Assembly: GCA_002329525.1 (NCBI GenBank) | Contig: DCTI01000209.1 | Span: 1 to 10,388, forward strand | Origin: Negativicutes bacterium UBA1444 | GTDB taxonomy: Bacteria; Bacillota; Negativicutes; UBA1444 | DNA length: 10,388 bases | Direction of reading: 5' to 3' | Shown here: positions 1 to 8,071 of the stretch, piece after piece | Layout of the letters: each line of letters opens with the position of its first letter | Numbering within the stretch: the stretch's first letter is position 1 | The notes under the pieces: generated by a model | The model's database searches: none | Told to the model about the DNA's origin: nothing | What the model saw: the letters and a program-made list of their open reading frames with translations, nothing else | Translations under genes and position numbers: made by a program

Positions 1-1379
1 CCATTGAGCATGGCCCGGTACAATTCGCCGGCCTCACAGGCGGAACCCAGGATGAGTCCTTCGCGGAACTCCACGAGTGCCGACCGGGGAATCCGCGGCG
101 TCCGATGAAAATATTTGATATGCGAAAGAGAGACCAGGCGATATAAATTACGCAGTCCGATCGTATTGCGGGCCAGAATGATAATGTGATAACTCCGGCT
201 GATGTCTTCATCGAACAGGTAACCTTCCATGCCGTAAATCACTTTGATTTTGCTCTTGCGCGTCAGTTTTTGCGCAGTCGGGAAGGCCTGGATCACGCCG
301 TGGTCAGTGATGGCCACGGCGGAATGTCCATACTGTTCTGCCGTGGCAATCAGCATTTCAATGGGAACCACGGAATCCATGGTGCTCATCTGCGTATGGG
401 CATGCAGTTCTACCCGTTTTTCGGTTCGGCTATCCGTAATCACCGGCGTGGCGGTTTTGGTGATATGGTCGGGTTGCAAAACCAATTCCCGCACATACTT
501 GTCAAACATCACCGTTCCCTTGGTCTTTACAGTAATGCCTTCTTTAAGCGCCTCCGTTTTTTTTGCTGCCTCCGCCAAATTTTCGAAGTAGCTCTTGCAA
601 CTGATCGCGCAGGTTTCATCTTCTACGTCGAACGACAACAGGCAGCGGCCGCTTTTCAATTCTTTAAGTTCAAAATTTCTCACTCTTCCCTCAACGATGA
701 CGCCGCGCTGTTCTTCGGTGATTTCTCGAATTTCCATAGTCTTGCCCTTGATCAGCGACCCCAGAATCGCCTTTTCCCCTTTACCGGCGTCCGCAGCAGT
801 GGCGGCTGAGGCCGCGTCGCCGGTTTCCTGCGGCAATGATTGAAGCAGGCAATCCAATTCGTTATAGCAAGTCGGATCCTCTTCGACCCCCACTGACAGC
901 TCAAGGGAAATCCCAAATCGGTCCCTTATAAAGGAGGAAAACTCCGTCTCGAATGCCTCCCGCTGCAACACATCCTGCTCCAAAAGGCGCCGCAAGGTGA
1001 TGAGCAGTCGATGTTCGTTCCATTGCCAATCGGCCGCCAGCAAAGCCCGACGGGCCAATGGCGAAGCGTTGGGGAACTCCTGGATCAAATATTTCTTCTG
1101 TTCGCACAGCGAAGCGGCATTGTTGATGCACCGCTGCTCAATGATCAAGGAGGACAGACAGGTCGCTTCCTGCAAAAATCCGGTGATCTGCCTCAGATCC
1201 TGCCCGGCCAGCAATTCCGGCACGCAGAGAATCAAGCGGCAGTTTCCCGTTTGCTGATCGATGGTGATCGAGTCAATCCGGCTCTGGTTCAACACGAACT
1301 TAGCAGCTGCCGATAACGGCAGCTGCTGAGTAATTCTGCGCAATATATTTTTATCGTCCGGAGCAATACAATACGTCAA
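1..1379 (-). CDS. polC: DNA polymerase III PolC-type alpha subunit, N-terminal part (runs off left edge)
   Basis: This is the replicative DNA polymerase of low-GC Gram-positive type. About 459 N-terminal residues are visible, and the palm, fingers and C-terminal domains lie outside the window. Order: a poorly conserved N-terminal domain (about 1-180), an Ala/Asp/Gly-rich linker (about 186-206), an OB-fold region (about 215-310), then the PHP domain with VELHAHT (H326, H328), AITDHG (D359, H360), YGMEGYL (E385), YHIIILA (H398) and GSACEAGEL (C448). In usual PolC a DnaQ-like exonuclease of roughly 170 residues interrupts PHP between YG.E and YH. Here those motifs are only about 10 residues apart, so the exonuclease is absent at that site. 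The start is TTG at 1379, with AGGGTGAGGTG at 1387-1397 and a 7-nt spacer; a GTG at 1394 is in frame but has no good ribosome binding site. It follows proS by 38 nt and is the last visible gene of the operon. Confidence 0.93.
   Translation of the reverse strand, partial: MTYCIAPDDKNILRRITQQLPLSAAAKFVLNQSRIDSITIDQQTGNCRLILCVPELLAGQDLRQITGFLQEATCLSSLIIEQRCINNAASLCEQKKYLIQEFPNASPLARRALLAADWQWNEHRLLITLRRLLEQDVLQREAFETEFSSFIRDRFGISLELSVGVEEDPTCYNELDCLLQSLPQETGDAASAATAADAGKGEKAILGSLIKGKTMEIREITEEQRGVIVEGRVRNFELKELKSGRCLLSFDVEDETCAISCKSYFENLAEAAKKTEALKEGITVKTKGTVMFDKYVRELVLQPDHITKTATPVITDSRTEKRVELHAHTQMSTMDSVVPIEMLIATAEQYGHSAVAITDHGVIQAFPTAQKLTRKSKIKVIYGMEGYLFDEDISRSYHIIILARNTIGLRNLYRLVSLSHIKYFHRTPRIPRSALVEFREGLILGSACEAGELYRAMLN
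1302..1327 (-). other. Perfect 11-bp hairpin inside the start of polC
   Basis: The inverted repeat AGCAGCTGCCG, loop of 4, CGGCAGCTGCT pairs perfectly over 11 bp and is GC-rich. It lies about 50-78 nt downstream of the polC start codon, in the coding sequence. No U-tract follows in the direction of transcription, so it is not a standard terminator. It could slow ribosomes, protect or process the mRNA, or be a chance product of alanine and glutamine codons. The pairing is seen directly; any function is inference. Confidence 0.5.
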
Positions 1380-1386
1380 ATCCTGA

Positions 1387-1397
1387 CACCTCACCCT
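1387..1397 (-). promoter_or_regulatory. Ribosome binding site that sets the TTG start of polC
   Basis: AGGGTGAGGTG on the minus strand ends 7 nt before TTG at 1379. An in-frame TGA lies a few codons upstream, and no ATG occurs between that stop and the conserved part of the protein, so TTG is the best-supported start. Confidence 0.7.
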
Positions 1398-1417
1398 GAA
1401 AAATCAAACAGTTTATC

Positions 1418-3121
1418 TCAGAGAGTCGCCAGCAACCGACAAATTTGTTCCACGTGCCCGCCCAACGGAAATAATGTTGTCTCTTTGGTACGCCGGTTTT
1501 TGACCTCGACCGCGTTTTCCTTGAGAGCTTTGGGCCCGACGGTGATTCGTAGCGGAAAGCCAATCAAATCGGCGTCTTTGAACTTGACGCCCGAACGTTC
1601 GTCGCGGTCGTCCAGAACCGTTTCCACTCCGGCCGCGGTCAACTCGGCATACAATTGTTCGCACAGCGCCATCTGCGCTTCATCTTTGATGTTGATCGGC
1701 ACAATCACCGCATGATAAGGGGCAATTGCCGCCGGCCAAATGATGCCATCGGCGTCGTGATGTTGTTCAATGGCTGCCGCCATGGTCCTGCTGACGCCGA
1801 CACCATAGCAACCCATCAGCATCAGGTTTTCCTGGCCATTTTCATCCAGATAGGTGGCCTGCAGCGACTTGGAATATTTGGTATGAAGCTTGAAGACCTG
1901 TCCCACTTCAATCCCGCGGGCAGTACGAACCGGTTCGCCGCAGCGCGGGCAGGGATCGCCTTCCTTGATCAGCCGCAGATCGACGATATGGTCCGGTTTG
2001 AAGTCCCGCGCCGGTGTCACTTGGATCAAATGTTTGTTTTCGACATTAGCGCCGCAGACAACATTCACCATATTCATTACGCTGGCGTCGGCGACAATGG
2101 TTACACCAGTCAGTCCAATCGGTCCGATATACCCCGGGACACTATGGAAAGTCTGGCGGATGTCCGCTTCGCCGGCCAGTTCCAGTTGCAGCACGTTCAA
2201 CAAATTCAACAGTTTGATCTCATTGACCTCGTGGTCGCCGCGAACCAGGGCCAGTACCGGCCCCTTTTCCGTCATGTAGGCCAGGGACTTGACCAAATGG
2301 TCCGGCGTAATGGCGAGAAAATTGGCAATATCCTGGATCGTACGCTGGCCGGGAGTATCCTTTTCCACAACAGGAAGGCTTGCTTCCCCGATTGAAGGAA
2401 TCGGTTGCAGCTCCGCCTTTTCCACATTGGCGGCATAATCGCAGCCTTCGCAATAGGCGATGGCGGCTTCGCCGGAATCCGCCAGCACCATGAATTCATG
2501 GGTGCCACTGCCACCGATGGCGCCGGGGTCGGCCTCCACCGGCCGGAAAGTGAGTCCGCACCGGCTAAAGATTTTCGTGTAAGCGTCGTACATTTTTTTG
2601 TAGCTGATATCCAAGCCCGCCGCATCCCGGTCGAAGGAATACAAATCCTTCATGATGAATTCCCGGCCCCGCATCAGACCGAACCGCGGCCGGATCTCGT
2701 CCCGGTATTTGTTCTGGATCTGATAGACGAGCAGTGGCAACTGCCGGTAGGAACGGACATCCGCCTTGACCAGGGTGGTGACCATCTCCTCATGGGTCGG
2801 CCCTAGGCAGAAATCTCGCTGGTGCCGGTCTTTCAGGCGAAACATCTCGTCGCCGTATACATCCCAGCGGCCGGTCTGCTGCCAGATCTCAGCCGGCTGA
2901 ACAATCGGCATGGCAATTTCCTGACCGCCTTTGGCATCCATTTCTTCCCGTACGATCTGCTCGATCTTGCGCAAGGTGCGCCAAGCCAGCGGCAAATACG
3001 AATAAACACCACCGGTGGCCTTACGGATCATCCCGGCACGCAACATCAACTGATGGCTCACCACTTCGGCTTCGGCGGGCACTTCCCGCAACGTCGGCGC
3101 GTACAGATTCGACATTTTCAT
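1418..3121 (-). CDS. proS: Prolyl-tRNA synthetase (bacterial type, with editing insertion)
   Basis: This cytoplasmic class II aminoacyl-tRNA synthetase charges tRNA-Pro with proline for translation. The 567-residue length is normal for the bacterial long form. Visible features: class II motif 1 region with [13 protein letters not shown] (about 33-45), CLGPTHEE (105-112), motif 2 with [16 protein letters not shown] (144-159), the YbaK-like editing insertion (about 225-405) framed by CEGC (224-227) and CPRC (391-394), motif 3 with CYGVGVSRT (438-446), and a C-terminal anticodon-binding domain (about 470-567). The insertion domain in this family hydrolyses mischarged Ala-tRNA-Pro. The ATG overlaps the ispG stop as ATGA, with an AAGGGGGAA ribosome binding site inside ispG, which suggests translational coupling. 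A second ATG two codons later is possible. No key motif is missing. Confidence 0.97.
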   Translation of the reverse strand: MKMSNLYAPTLREVPAEAEVVSHQLMLRAGMIRKATGGVYSYLPLAWRTLRKIEQIVREEMDAKGGQEIAMPIVQPAEIWQQTGRWDVYGDEMFRLKDRHQRDFCLGPTHEEMVTTLVKADVRSYRQLPLLVYQIQNKYRDEIRPRFGLMRGREFIMKDLYSFDRDAAGLDISYKKMYDAYTKIFSRCGLTFRPVEADPGAIGGSGTHEFMVLADSGEAAIAYCEGCDYAANVEKAELQPIPSIGEASLPVVEKDTPGQRTIQDIANFLAITPDHLVKSLAYMTEKGPVLALVRGDHEVNEIKLLNLLNVLQLELAGEADIRQTFHSVPGYIGPIGLTGVTIVADASVMNMVNVVCGANVENKHLIQVTPARDFKPDHIVDLRLIKEGDPCPRCGEPVRTARGIEVGQVFKLHTKYSKSLQATYLDENGQENLMLMGCYGVGVSRTMAAAIEQHHDADGIIWPAAIAPYHAVIVPINIKDEAQMALCEQLYAELTAAGVETVLDDRDERSGVKFKDADLIGFPLRITVGPKALKENAVEVKNRRTKETTLFPLGGHVEQICRLLATL

Positions 3122-4203
3122 GATTGAATTTCCCCCTTGTCAAGTCGGTCCATTTCTGCGAATAATACTTCCATCAGTTGTTCTTCCGGTACTTTGGCGA
3201 CAATTTGGCCTTTCCGGAACAAAATCCCCTCACCCTTGCCGCCGGCAATCCCTACATCCGCTTCGCGGGCTTCGCCGGGCCCGTTCACGACGCACCCCAT
3301 TACGGCGACCGTCAGTGGTCGCGAAAGGGTGGCCAGGCGTTCCTCGACTTTCGTCGCCAGCGCAATCAGGTCGATGTTGCAGCGGCCACAAGTCGGGCAG
3401 GAAACCAACGTCGGCGAAAATTGTCGCAGCCCCAGGGATTGGAGAATGTCACGGGCAACCCGGACTTCTTCGACCGGATCGGCAGTCAACGAAACCCGGA
3501 TCGTGTCGCCGATCCCTTCCGCCAACAATGCGCCGATCCCCACGGCGGACTTGATGATGCCGACCCGGGGCGTACCCGCTTCCGTGACGCCCAGGTGCAA
3601 CGGATAATCGACCCGTTCCGACATCAGCCGATAAGACTGGATGGTCAACGGGACATCATTTGCCTTCAGCGAAATCTTGATGTCGTGAAAATCCAGTTGC
3701 TCCAGAATTGTCACATGTTGCAGCGCACTTTCCACCAAGGCGGCCGGTGTGGCGTGGCCGCCGTGTTTCTCCAGCATCGCTTTGTCCAGGGAACCGGCAT
3801 TCACGCCGATACGAATCGGGATCTTCTTCTCCTTCGCCGCCCTTACAACCGTCTTGACCTGCTCCTGATCGGTAATGTTGCCGGGATTCAGTCGCAATGC
3901 GTCAATGCCGCGGGCAATGACTTCGAGAGCCAGGCGGTAATCGAAATGAATATCCGCCACCACCGGTATAGCGGCGGATTCTTTGATTGTCGACACAGCT
4001 CGGGCGGCGGCCATGTCCGGTACCGCCACCCGAACAATCTCGCAGCCGGCTGTCGCCAGTTGTCGGATTTGTTCGATGGTAGCCGCGGCATCCGCCGTTT
4101 TCGTCGTTGTCATGGACTGCACGGAAATCGGCTGGTTTCCGCCCACACCCACCTTGCCGATTTGCAGAGACCGGGTAAGTTTACGAACCGGAAATTCTTT
4201 CAT
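3118..4203 (-). CDS. ispG: 4-hydroxy-3-methylbut-2-en-1-yl diphosphate synthase (IspG/GcpE)
   Basis: IspG converts 2-C-methyl-D-erythritol 2,4-cyclodiphosphate to HMBPP, the next-to-last step of the MEP isoprenoid pathway, using a [4Fe-4S] cluster and two electrons from ferredoxin or flavodoxin. The 361 residues form the compact bacterial type: a TIM-barrel part with [10 protein letters not shown] near the N-terminus, then the C-terminal cluster domain. The expected cluster ligands are present: C269 and C272 in SCPTCGRC, C304 in [10 protein letters not shown], and E311. The start chosen is ATG at 4203, preceded by AGGAG with a 7-nt spacer; an ATG eight codons upstream (4227) overlaps the end of rseP and lacks a good ribosome binding site. 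It lies 13 nt after rseP and overlaps proS by 4 nt. A ferredoxin gene in the same cluster could supply its electrons. Confidence 0.97.
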   Translation of the reverse strand: MKEFPVRKLTRSLQIGKVGVGGNQPISVQSMTTTKTADAAATIEQIRQLATAGCEIVRVAVPDMAAARAVSTIKESAAIPVVADIHFDYRLALEVIARGIDALRLNPGNITDQEQVKTVVRAAKEKKIPIRIGVNAGSLDKAMLEKHGGHATPAALVESALQHVTILEQLDFHDIKISLKANDVPLTIQSYRLMSERVDYPLHLGVTEAGTPRVGIIKSAVGIGALLAEGIGDTIRVSLTADPVEEVRVARDILQSLGLRQFSPTLVSCPTCGRCNIDLIALATKVEERLATLSRPLTVAVMGCVVNGPGEAREADVGIAGGKGEGILFRKGQIVAKVPEEQLMEVLFAEMDRLDKGEIQS

Positions 4204-4216
4204 CACAAAACTCCTG

Positions 4217-5248
4217 TCAAAAAACATTCAGGCGAAGCAAATCCTTAAACGTGGCAAACAGCATTAAAAGTCCCAACAGGGCCATTCCCACCATCTGCGT
4301 ATAGCGGATCTGCGAGGCGTTCAGAGGTTTGCGCCGAATCGCCTCCACCAGCAGCGTCACGATGTGCCCGCCATCCAGCAACGGTACAGGCAACAGATTG
4401 ATCAGCCCCAGGTTGATACTGAGAAAGGCCGCGAACTGCAACAGTGGGATGAACCCCAGTTGCGCCATCTCGCCAGTAAGCCGCATAACGCCGATCGGGC
4501 CGGCGATATCGGCTTCCGCTTTGCCGGAGAACATCTGCCCTAGCCCCACCAGCATTTTGCCGGCAATATTATACGTATGGCTGACCGACATGGATGCCGC
4601 CTCGAAAAATCCTGGCACTTGCCGGTCGATCACCGGCACGATGCCAATCAATGCCCGTCCCGATTTGCTGTCGATTTCCGGGATCATCGTCACGGTCCGG
4701 GTCCGTCCGTCCTTCGTCCGAACTTCCAGTTCCAAAGAGTCCTTGGAGACACGGATTTTTTCAACCACTTGGCGCCAAGTGTCGATGGCGGCGCCATTAA
4801 CCTTCAAAACCGTATCGCCGGGCGTTATGCCAGACTGCACAGCCGGTTTCCCCGGAATCAGGGAACCGATCACCGGCTTGTCGGAAACCGTTTCAATCCC
4901 GTTCCAAAGGAACACAACCATAAACAGAAGCACCGGCAGCACAAAATTCATGCAGGACCCGGCCGCGATCACCAAGGCCCTGGCCCAGACCGGCTTGCTG
5001 GAAAACGAGCGTTCGTCCTGTTCTTCTTCCGGGTCCATTCCATCGATTTTATTGTAGCCGCCCAGCGGAATCGCCCGGATGGAATATTCGGTTTCTCCCC
5101 GCTGCTTCCACAGCAGTTTCGGCCCAAACCCGATCGCAAACTCACTGACCCGCATACCAGTCAGCTTGGCCGTGATAAAATGGCCAAACTCGTGCGCCAA
5201 AACAAGAATTCCAAAAACGAAAACGGTTGCTACCACCGTGATGAGCAT
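4217..5248 (-). CDS. rseP: Membrane zinc metalloprotease RseP/RasP (site-2 protease family)
   Basis: This intramembrane protease cuts membrane-spanning substrates such as anti-sigma factors and signal peptide remnants, as known for RseP and RasP. The 343-residue protein has the zinc motif HEFGH at 19-23 in the first membrane segment, a PDZ domain at about 122-190 (with the usual GDTVLKVNG), and the second catalytic motif NLLPVPLLDGGH at 284-295, where D292 is the third zinc ligand. Hydrophobic segments lie at about 1-20, 90-114, 268-290 and 320-337. The Asp/Glu-rich stretch MDPEEEQDER at 71-80 is common in Gram-positive members. Its ATG shares one base with the dxr stop (TGATG), so translation is probably coupled. 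Its substrate here cannot be told from the sequence. Confidence 0.96.
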   Translation of the reverse strand: MLITVVATVFVFGILVLAHEFGHFITAKLTGMRVSEFAIGFGPKLLWKQRGETEYSIRAIPLGGYNKIDGMDPEEEQDERSFSSKPVWARALVIAAGSCMNFVLPVLLFMVVFLWNGIETVSDKPVIGSLIPGKPAVQSGITPGDTVLKVNGAAIDTWRQVVEKIRVSKDSLELEVRTKDGRTRTVTMIPEIDSKSGRALIGIVPVIDRQVPGFFEAASMSVSHTYNIAGKMLVGLGQMFSGKAEADIAGPIGVMRLTGEMAQLGFIPLLQFAAFLSINLGLINLLPVPLLDGGHIVTLLVEAIRRKPLNASQIRYTQMVGMALLGLLMLFATFKDLLRLNVF

Positions 5249-6408
5249 CAGCGTACCACCTTGTTGATATATTTTTCCGCGGCCTGCCGCGCCCAGTCGT
5301 CCGCCGCCATATATGCCGCCAAATCAGGCGAAGAACTCCCTTGATGCTGGTTCAAAACGTGTTCGACAACGTCATACATGCCGACGAAGCCAATTTTTCC
5401 GTCAATGAACGCCTGCACGCCGATTTCATTGGCGGCGTTCATGACGCAGGGGAACGTGCCGCCCCGTCGGCCAGCCTCATATGCCAACGGCAAGGCCCGA
5501 AACGTATCCAGATCCGGCGGCTCGAAAGTCAGCGTCAGCGCCTGGGTGAAATCCAGCCGGGTAAACGCCGAGTCCAGGCGCACGCCCTGATTCAGTGCAT
5601 ACTGGATGGGCAGCTTCATGTCCGGCAAACCCAGCTGCCCCTTGACGGAGCCGTCGACAAATTCCACCATGGAATGCACAATGCTCTGGGGATGAACCAC
5701 CACATCGATCCTTTCATAATCAACGTCAAACAGCCAGCGAGCCTCGATGACTTCCAGACCTTTATTCATCAGTGTCGCCGAATCGATGGTGATTTTTCGT
5801 CCCATCGACCAGTTGGGGTGTTTCAGGCATTCCGCCAGCGAAACTTGCGCGATCTCCGGCAGTTTGCGGCCGCGAAACGGTCCGCCGGAGGCGGTCAGCA
5901 GCAAACGTTTGACCGCCGATGCTGTTTCTCCGGCCAGGCATTGGGCAATGGCGCTATGCTCACTGTCGACCGGCACGACTTTCACCTGTTTGGCCGCAGC
6001 CAGCTTCATCACCAGATCGCCGGCCGCCACCAGGGTTTCCTTGTTGGCGATCGCCAATGTCTTACCGGCGTTGATGCAGGCGATCGACGGCGCCAGTCCG
6101 GCGAAGCCGACCAGAGAATTGACTACGATATCGGCTGTCGGGTAGGCCGCCGCTTCCAGCAGACAGCCTTCCCCCTGCGCAAACCGCAAACCGGCAGGAA
6201 CCCCCGCCTCCCGAAATGTCTGCGCGGCCCTGTCTGAGGTCAGTACCGCAAAGTCAGGGCGGAACCTTTCGATTTGTTGACGCAACAAGCTATGATTGGA
6301 GTAAGCCGTCAAAACGCGAACCCGGAACAGGTCCGGGTTGGCGGCGATGACCTCCAGCGTTTGCGTACCAATGGAACCGGTGCTACCGAGGATGGCGACA
6401 TTTATCAT
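5248..6408 (-). CDS. dxr: 1-deoxy-D-xylulose 5-phosphate reductoisomerase
   Basis: Dxr carries out the first committed step of the MEP pathway, rearranging and reducing DXP to MEP with NADPH and a divalent metal; it is the target of fosmidomycin. The 386 residues are full length. Visible features: the N-terminal nucleotide-binding motif GSTGSIGTQTLEV (8-20), ANKETLV (121-127), VPVDSEHSA (145-153) with metal ligands D148 and E150, the loop LTASGGPFRG (171-180), HPNWSMGRKITIDSATL (197-213) with the substrate-loop W200, and NKGLE with metal ligand E219. The ATG at 6408 is preceded by GGAAGGAG with a 7-nt spacer. The gene lies 21 nt after cdsA and overlaps rseP by one base. In this cluster it supplies isoprenoid precursors upstream of IspG and UppS. 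Confidence 0.98.
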   Translation of the reverse strand: MINVAILGSTGSIGTQTLEVIAANPDLFRVRVLTAYSNHSLLRQQIERFRPDFAVLTSDRAAQTFREAGVPAGLRFAQGEGCLLEAAAYPTADIVVNSLVGFAGLAPSIACINAGKTLAIANKETLVAAGDLVMKLAAAKQVKVVPVDSEHSAIAQCLAGETASAVKRLLLTASGGPFRGRKLPEIAQVSLAECLKHPNWSMGRKITIDSATLMNKGLEVIEARWLFDVDYERIDVVVHPQSIVHSMVEFVDGSVKGQLGLPDMKLPIQYALNQGVRLDSAFTRLDFTQALTLTFEPPDLDTFRALPLAYEAGRRGGTFPCVMNAANEIGVQAFIDGKIGFVGMYDVVEHVLNQHQGSSSPDLAAYMAADDWARQAAEKYINKVVR

Positions 6409-6429
6409 CAGGGAACTCCTTCCATCTGC

Positions 6430-7221
6430 TTAACGGCTCACGAAGAAGATAAGATAATAATATACCGCGGGAACGGAAAATAAAAGACTGTCAACCCGGT
6501 CAAGCACACCGCCGTGTCCGGGGAAAAAACGGCCCGAGTCCTTGACGCCCATATGGCGCTTGATGGCCGATTCCACCAAATCGCCCAATTGACAGGTGAC
6601 CCCGATGATAACGCCGCTTGCCAGACCATGTTGCCAAGGAATTTGCAGGTAGTGACCGCAGATCAACGTCACCGCCAGGCAACCGCCAAAACCGAAAATC
6701 GCTCCTTCGACACTCTTGGCCGGACTGACGGATGGGCACAATTTATGGCGCCCCCAGCGTGTTCCGCCAAAATAGGCCACCGTATCGCAAGCCCAGGTGC
6801 CGAGCATGGCCAGCGCAAAAAACTGCATGCCGATCGTGTCGGGAAAAAGCCGCAAGGCGATAAAATGGGCGAACGGAATCCCAATATAGCAAATACCAAG
6901 CAGATTATACGCGGCATCCGACATGGCGAAAGATTTACACTGTATGACAGTCAAAGACAGAATCAAAAACAGTATGGCAAAAGAAAGCGGTGTCAATTGC
7001 GCCAGGCCATGCCACCAAGAAATGACAATCATGACCGCCACGCAAACACCACCCAAAATGGTTGCCGGATGGAAGGATTTTTGCTCCATCATCTGTTTAT
7101 ATTCAAACCAGGCCGCCAATGCCAAAAACAACATCCCCGCCGCAAAGACGGTTCCACCTTGCCAAAACACATAGAGCGCAATCGGTGTGGCGACCAGCGC
7201 GGTCAATATTCGCGTTCCCAG
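6430..7221 (-). CDS. cdsA: Phosphatidate cytidylyltransferase (CDP-diacylglycerol synthase), probable CTG start
   Basis: CdsA is an integral membrane enzyme that forms CDP-diacylglycerol from phosphatidate and CTP, the branch point for bacterial phospholipids. The protein is almost entirely hydrophobic, with about eight membrane segments. The C-terminal family signature is complete: S-x-x-K-R followed by VKDSGRFFPGHGGVLDRVDS, including the metal-binding aspartates. Length is 263 residues with the chosen start, normal for the family. The frame opens after a TAA and contains no ATG or GTG before the conserved region. A strong AGGAGGAG sits 7 nt upstream of CTG at 7221, giving (M)GTRILTALVATPIAL, which restores the Arg usual near the N-terminus of the family. 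The alternative is TTG at 7206, which is 22 nt from the ribosome binding site. The uppS stop (TAG) lies inside that site. Confidence 0.95.
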   Translation of the reverse strand: MGTRILTALVATPIALYVFWQGGTVFAAGMLFLALAAWFEYKQMMEQKSFHPATILGGVCVAVMIVISWWHGLAQLTPLSFAILFLILSLTVIQCKSFAMSDAAYNLLGICYIGIPFAHFIALRLFPDTIGMQFFALAMLGTWACDTVAYFGGTRWGRHKLCPSVSPAKSVEGAIFGFGGCLAVTLICGHYLQIPWQHGLASGVIIGVTCQLGDLVESAIKRHMGVKDSGRFFPGHGGVLDRVDSLLFSVPAVYYYLIFFVSR

Positions 7222-7228
7222 TACGATT

Positions 7229-7236
7229 CTCCTCCT
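7229..7236 (-). promoter_or_regulatory. Strong ribosome binding site deciding the unusual cdsA start
   Basis: AGGAGGAG on the minus strand overlaps the uppS stop codon (TAGGAGGAG). The optimally spaced codon, 7 nt downstream, is CTG at 7221. The nearest standard start codon in the cdsA frame, TTG at 7206, is 22 nt away. Confidence 0.7.
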
Positions 7237-8011
7237 ATTTTTGGGGCGTTAAGCCGCCAAAACGACGATCCCGCTTTTGATAGTCCCGAATGGCCCGACG
7301 AAACTCCGCCGGGGTAAAATCCGGCCACAGCACATCTGTAACCCATAATTCGGCATATGCCAACTGCCAAAGCAAAAAATTGCTGATCCGCAGATCGCCG
7401 CCGGGACGGATCAACAGATCCGGATCCGGTTGTCCCTGCGTGAACAGATATTCGGAAAACAGGGATTCATCAATCTCCGACACGGCCCTCTGACCGTCCA
7501 GCACATCTTGAGCCAGTAAGCGGGCGGCTCGAACGATTTCAGCCCGTCCACCGTAATCCACCGCCAAATTCAAAGTAATTCCGGTTCCCGCCGCAGTACG
7601 TTTCTCTGCTTCCGCAATGCGTTGACACAGAGCCGGGCTCAACCGTTCCTGACTGCCAATAAACCGCAACTTCACCTGTTGTGCGATCAAAGCGTCCACT
7701 TCATTGTCAAGGTAAGTAGAAAACAGGTCCATCAAAAAGTCGACTTCGTCGTGGGGACGACGCCAATTTTCGGTGGAAAACGCATAAGCTGTCAAATATT
7801 TTATACCAAGTTCCGAGGCATCTGTCAAAATGGAACGGAGAACTTCCGCACCCGCCTTGTGGCCAAAAGTGCGCGGCAATCCCCGCTTTTGCGCCCAACG
7901 CCCATTTCCGTCCATAATGATTGCCACATGTTGCGGCATTTTCTCCGGCAATAACAAAAGCGGCTCGTCAGCCGGCGAGGATTTGCGGCGTTGCCAAAAC
8001 TTCGGGCTCAA
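7235..8011 (-). CDS. uppS: Undecaprenyl diphosphate synthase (cis-prenyltransferase)
   Basis: UppS adds isopentenyl diphosphate units to farnesyl diphosphate to make the C55 lipid carrier needed for peptidoglycan and other wall polymers. Family motifs are intact: HVAIIMDGNGRWA with the catalytic Asp (residue 34 with the chosen start), FGHKAG, AFSTENWRRP, and the C-terminal diphosphate-binding RPGGDLRISNFLLWQLAYAE followed by WPDF. About 258 residues, as usual. The start is uncertain: ATG at 8017 is only 2 nt from AAAAGGAG, while TTG at 8011, two codons in, has an 8-nt spacer and is preferred. It follows a stem-loop that closes the ferredoxin gene, and its stop lies inside the cdsA ribosome binding site. 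It consumes the isoprenoid units made through the Dxr and IspG steps encoded downstream. Confidence 0.97.
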   Translation of the reverse strand: MSPKFWQRRKSSPADEPLLLLPEKMPQHVAIIMDGNGRWAQKRGLPRTFGHKAGAEVLRSILTDASELGIKYLTAYAFSTENWRRPHDEVDFLMDLFSTYLDNEVDALIAQQVKLRFIGSQERLSPALCQRIAEAEKRTAAGTGITLNLAVDYGGRAEIVRAARLLAQDVLDGQRAVSEIDESLFSEYLFTQGQPDPDLLIRPGGDLRISNFLLWQLAYAELWVTDVLWPDFTPAEFRRAIRDYQKRDRRFGGLTPQK

Positions 8012-8042
8012 GACCATCTCTCCTTTTCGGTCCCAGTAAGGG

Positions 8043-8069
8043 GAAACCCCCTCGCGAAGAGGGGGTTTC
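8043..8069 (-). terminator. Perfect 11-bp stem-loop between ferredoxin and uppS (no U-tract)
   Basis: On the minus strand GAAACCCCCTC, a 5-nt loop and GAGGGGGTTTC pair perfectly. The element begins 2 nt after the ferredoxin stop and ends about 25 nt before the uppS ribosome binding site. The only U run is the UUU within the stem; C residues follow rather than a U-tract. It could be a weak or leaky terminator, a 3'-end stabiliser for the upstream message, or a processing site. No promoter is evident in the remaining 25 nt, so uppS probably depends on read-through. Confidence 0.6.
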
Positions 8070-8071
8070 GA

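Noticed and set aside
1380..1417. Separate promoter or terminator between proS and polC
   Set aside because: The 38-nt gap holds the polC ribosome binding site; no hairpin with U-tract and no convincing -35/-10 pair was seen.
1655..2395. Plus-strand open frame (246 codons) opposite proS
   Set aside because: Same reason: proS on the other strand is complete and conserved, and this frame has no family features.
3178..4248. Long plus-strand open frame (356 codons) opposite ispG
   Set aside because: It is antisense to a fully conserved gene, its translation shows no recognisable family and is rich in His, Arg, Gln and Asn as expected for a reverse-strand shadow, and no ribosome binding site or promoter supports it.
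5341..6237. Plus-strand open frame (298 codons) opposite dxr
   Set aside because: Antisense shadow of dxr; composition is typical of reverse-complemented coding DNA, and the minus-strand protein has all catalytic motifs.
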